A stretch of 7,886 nucleotides of DNA from Verrucomicrobiota bacterium (GTDB lineage Bacteria > Verrucomicrobiota > Verrucomicrobiia > Opitutales > Opitutaceae): contig JAEWNN010000153.1 in assembly GCA_023457035.1 (NCBI GenBank), positions 1 to 7,886 of the forward strand. Direction: 5' to 3'. The translations under genes were made by a program, and so were the position numbers. Under the pieces are notes generated by a model. The model saw nothing but the letters and a program-made list of their open reading frames with translations, did no database searches and was not told the origin of the DNA. Below, piece after piece: positions 6,946-7,886 of this stretch (positions within the stretch are counted from its first letter, which is position 1; each line of letters opens with the position of its first letter).

Positions 6946-7467
6946 TTACTCGTTGTACTGCAGGAGCAGGTCGGCGGTCATCTTCCGGCCGTCGGCCTCG
7001 AACTGGTAGACATGGCGCAGGGCGTTGGTCGCCGGTTCGATGGTGAAATTGCTGCCGCGCAGGATGGAGGGGATGGTGAGGTTGCAGGGCAGGCCCATGT
7101 CGCACAGGGCGTTCTTGAAGCCGCCCACCGTCATGTTCGTGAGCTCGCCGACCGCGTCGTTCACGACCTCGTCGCCCTCGGCCTCGATGTCGTCGAGCGA
7201 GAGGCCCACAAGTTTGCTCGTGACCAGCTTCGCGAACTCGCTTTCGAGGTGCAGGTAGATCAGGCCGTTGACATCGCCGATGAAACCCACCGCGCCGACC
7301 ACCAGCGGCGAATTCTGGCTGAGCGGCGGCGGTTCCACCCCGGGATGATCGTCCGACACCCAGACCAGTCGCGAATTGAGCGCCAGCATGGTGATGAGCA
7401 CGTCGGACATCGCTTTGTTCACCAGATCGCGAAGGACGGTGTCGGAGATGGGAGCGGCGCTTGGCAT
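6946..7467 (-). CDS. CheX-like chemotaxis phosphatase (CheC/CheX/FliY family)
   Basis: A 173-residue protein resembling CheX, which dephosphorylates CheY-P aspartyl phosphate. The key helix reads EVVNDAVGELTNMTVGGFKNAL, containing the E-x2-N catalytic signature (E108, N111). It is followed by the family-like region with GLPCNLTIPSILRGSNF (125-141). A glycine-rich strand, VVGAVGFIGDVNGLIYLHL (56-74), precedes it. Only one E-x2-N copy is present, as in CheX (CheC has two). ATG at 7467 is the only start giving a normal N-terminus; no Shine-Dalgarno is nearby (GAGG at 7496-7493 is about 25 nt upstream). It is first of a two-gene operon with the REC-pseudoREC-STAS gene, so REC1 of that protein, or the REC domains of the facing genes, are plausible substrates. 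A sigma-28-like promoter lies just upstream. CheX could also act as a non-catalytic adaptor. Confidence 0.86.
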   Translation of the reverse strand: MPSAAPISDTVLRDLVNKAMSDVLITMLALNSRLVWVSDDHPGVEPPPLSQNSPLVVGAVGFIGDVNGLIYLHLESEFAKLVTSKLVGLSLDDIEAEGDEVVNDAVGELTNMTVGGFKNALCDMGLPCNLTIPSILRGSNFTIEPATNALRHVYQFEADGRKMTADLLLQYNE

Positions 7468-7503
7468 GCGGGTACGGCGGATGGGTTGTTTACCTCGCAG
7501 GTA

Positions 7504-7529
7504 TAATCGGCCGATTTGGCGCGTCTTTA
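7504..7529 (-). promoter_or_regulatory. Sigma-28 (FliA)-like promoter for the CheX-like operon
   Basis: Read on the minus strand, TAAAG (7529-7525) and GCCGATTA (7511-7504) resemble the flagellar sigma-28 consensus TAAA-N15-GCCGATAA. The spacer between TAAA and GCCG is 14 nt, one short of the enteric consensus, and the -10 differs at one base. The -10 lies 36 nt upstream of the ATG at 7467, a normal distance. The -10 is embedded in the palindrome AATCGGCCGATT. Confidence 0.5.
7505..7516. repeat. 12-bp perfect palindrome in the CheX promoter
   Basis: AATCGGCCGATT is a perfect 12-bp inverted repeat overlapping the presumed -10 element. It could be a dimeric repressor site, or only a by-product of the GCCGAT -10 element. 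The core TCGGCCGA also occurs at 1378-1385 and inside coding sequence at 788-795, so it is not unique. Confidence 0.4.
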
Positions 7530-7886
7530 GCGCGATTTGCCGGCCCCGGCCCGCTTTTGCCGGCCCGTTTTCCGCGTTTTCCCGGCGGCGGGCCGCCCGG
7601 CCCGCCCCCCCCCGCCGGGACGGGCCGGCGAGCGGGGGCCGTCGCCGGCCCCGGCGCCCGCGCCCCCGGCGTATCCACTACTCACCGTTCCCGTCCCGGG
7701 GTGTCTCCCCCGGCCCGGCGGGGCCCGCGGACCGCCCCCCGGGGGCTCCCGGCCTCCGTCTGGGGGATACTTCGCACCCAACTTGAGGAGACACTCCGAA
7801 CGCCACGCTCGTATCCACGCAGTATGTTCCGCCCGTCAACGATCCCCGAGTGCTCCGATCCCCCACCGCCGGCGCTCACAACCGCA
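7530..7886. other. Structured, extremely G/C-rich stretch without a recognisable gene
   Basis: No reading frame here looks like a protein. Minus-strand frames give Gly/Arg/Pro-rich text typical of G/C runs. There is a C9 run (7605-7613) and a CCCCCGGGGG palindrome at 7736-7745. CCGGGG at 7696-7701 can pair locally with CCCCGG. CGGGGTGTCTCC (7697-7708) can pair with GGAGACACTCCG (7787-7798) with one G-U. GTATCCAC occurs at 7671-7678 and 7811-7818, with GGATAC between them at 7765-7770. A plus-strand gene could begin at the ATG at 7824-7826, which is open to the window end, but the 21 visible residues (MFRPSTIPECSDPPPPALTTA region) match nothing I recognise. I see no tRNA, rRNA, riboswitch or mobile-element signature. 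Confidence 0.4.
7697..7798. repeat. Long-range 12-bp inverted repeat
   Basis: The left arm 7697-7708 and right arm 7787-7798 are complementary over 12 positions: 11 Watson-Crick pairs plus one G-U on the plus-strand RNA. They enclose 78 nt. The right arm contains GGAG of the sequence GAGGAG (7785-7790), which would serve as a ribosome site if a gene followed. No standard start codon lies at the expected distance. Confidence 0.35.

Noticed and set aside
5387..7009. A 540-codon plus-strand open frame over the convergent gap and REC-STAS gene
   Set aside because: It is His/Arg/Leu-rich antisense text of the REC-pseudoREC-STAS gene and crosses a gene boundary.
7502..7507. A perfect TATAAT on the plus strand
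   Set aside because: The nearest -35-like TTGTTT (7486-7491) is only 10 nt away and no plus-strand gene follows soon; the site is better explained by the minus-strand -10.
7682..7879. Minus-strand open frames at the right edge
   Set aside because: Gly/Arg/Pro-rich products with no family resemblance in a region of G/C runs; likely non-coding.

Overview
The window is a GC-rich bacterial fragment with strong G/C preference at third codon positions. Most starts lack a convincing Shine-Dalgarno sequence, and several two-component genes are packed together without any DNA-binding output domain. From general familiarity I would place it in Verrucomicrobiota (Opitutaceae-like). That placement is inference: there is no rRNA or other marker gene here.

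Layout. (1) 1-1226, minus strand: a two-gene unit in which a small LsrG-like antibiotic-biosynthesis-monooxygenase (ABM) protein overlaps by 14 nt an iron-type alcohol dehydrogenase that runs off the left edge. (2) 1227-1405: divergent intergenic region. (3) 1406-5682, plus strand: a membrane-anchored tripartite hybrid histidine kinase (PAS-like, HK, REC, REC, Hpt), then a response regulator with an intact REC, a helical middle and a degenerate second REC, then an RNA 2',3'-cyclic phosphodiesterase/2'-5' ligase (ThpR) whose GTG start lies inside the regulator gene. (4) 5683-5770: short convergent gap with two small hairpins. (5) 7467-5771, minus strand: a CheX-like phosphatase gene followed after 17 nt by a REC-pseudoREC-STAS protein. 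(6) 7468-7886: a gene-poor, extremely G/C-rich stretch holding a probable sigma-28-like promoter for the CheX gene and long inverted repeats.

How the genes may work together. The hybrid kinase and the adjacent regulator look like a cognate phosphorelay. The facing minus-strand pair supplies a likely aspartyl-phosphate phosphatase (CheX-like, with E-x2-N) and a receiver protein ending in a STAS domain. The sigma-28-like promoter in front of the CheX gene suggests, but does not prove, co-expression with motility genes. None of the three receiver-containing proteins has a helix-turn-helix or enzymatic output, so signalling would go through protein contacts. The most distinctive items are the CheX/REC-pseudoREC-STAS module, the tandem use of degenerate receivers, the Cys/His cluster in the sensor domain, and the structured right-hand intergenic region.
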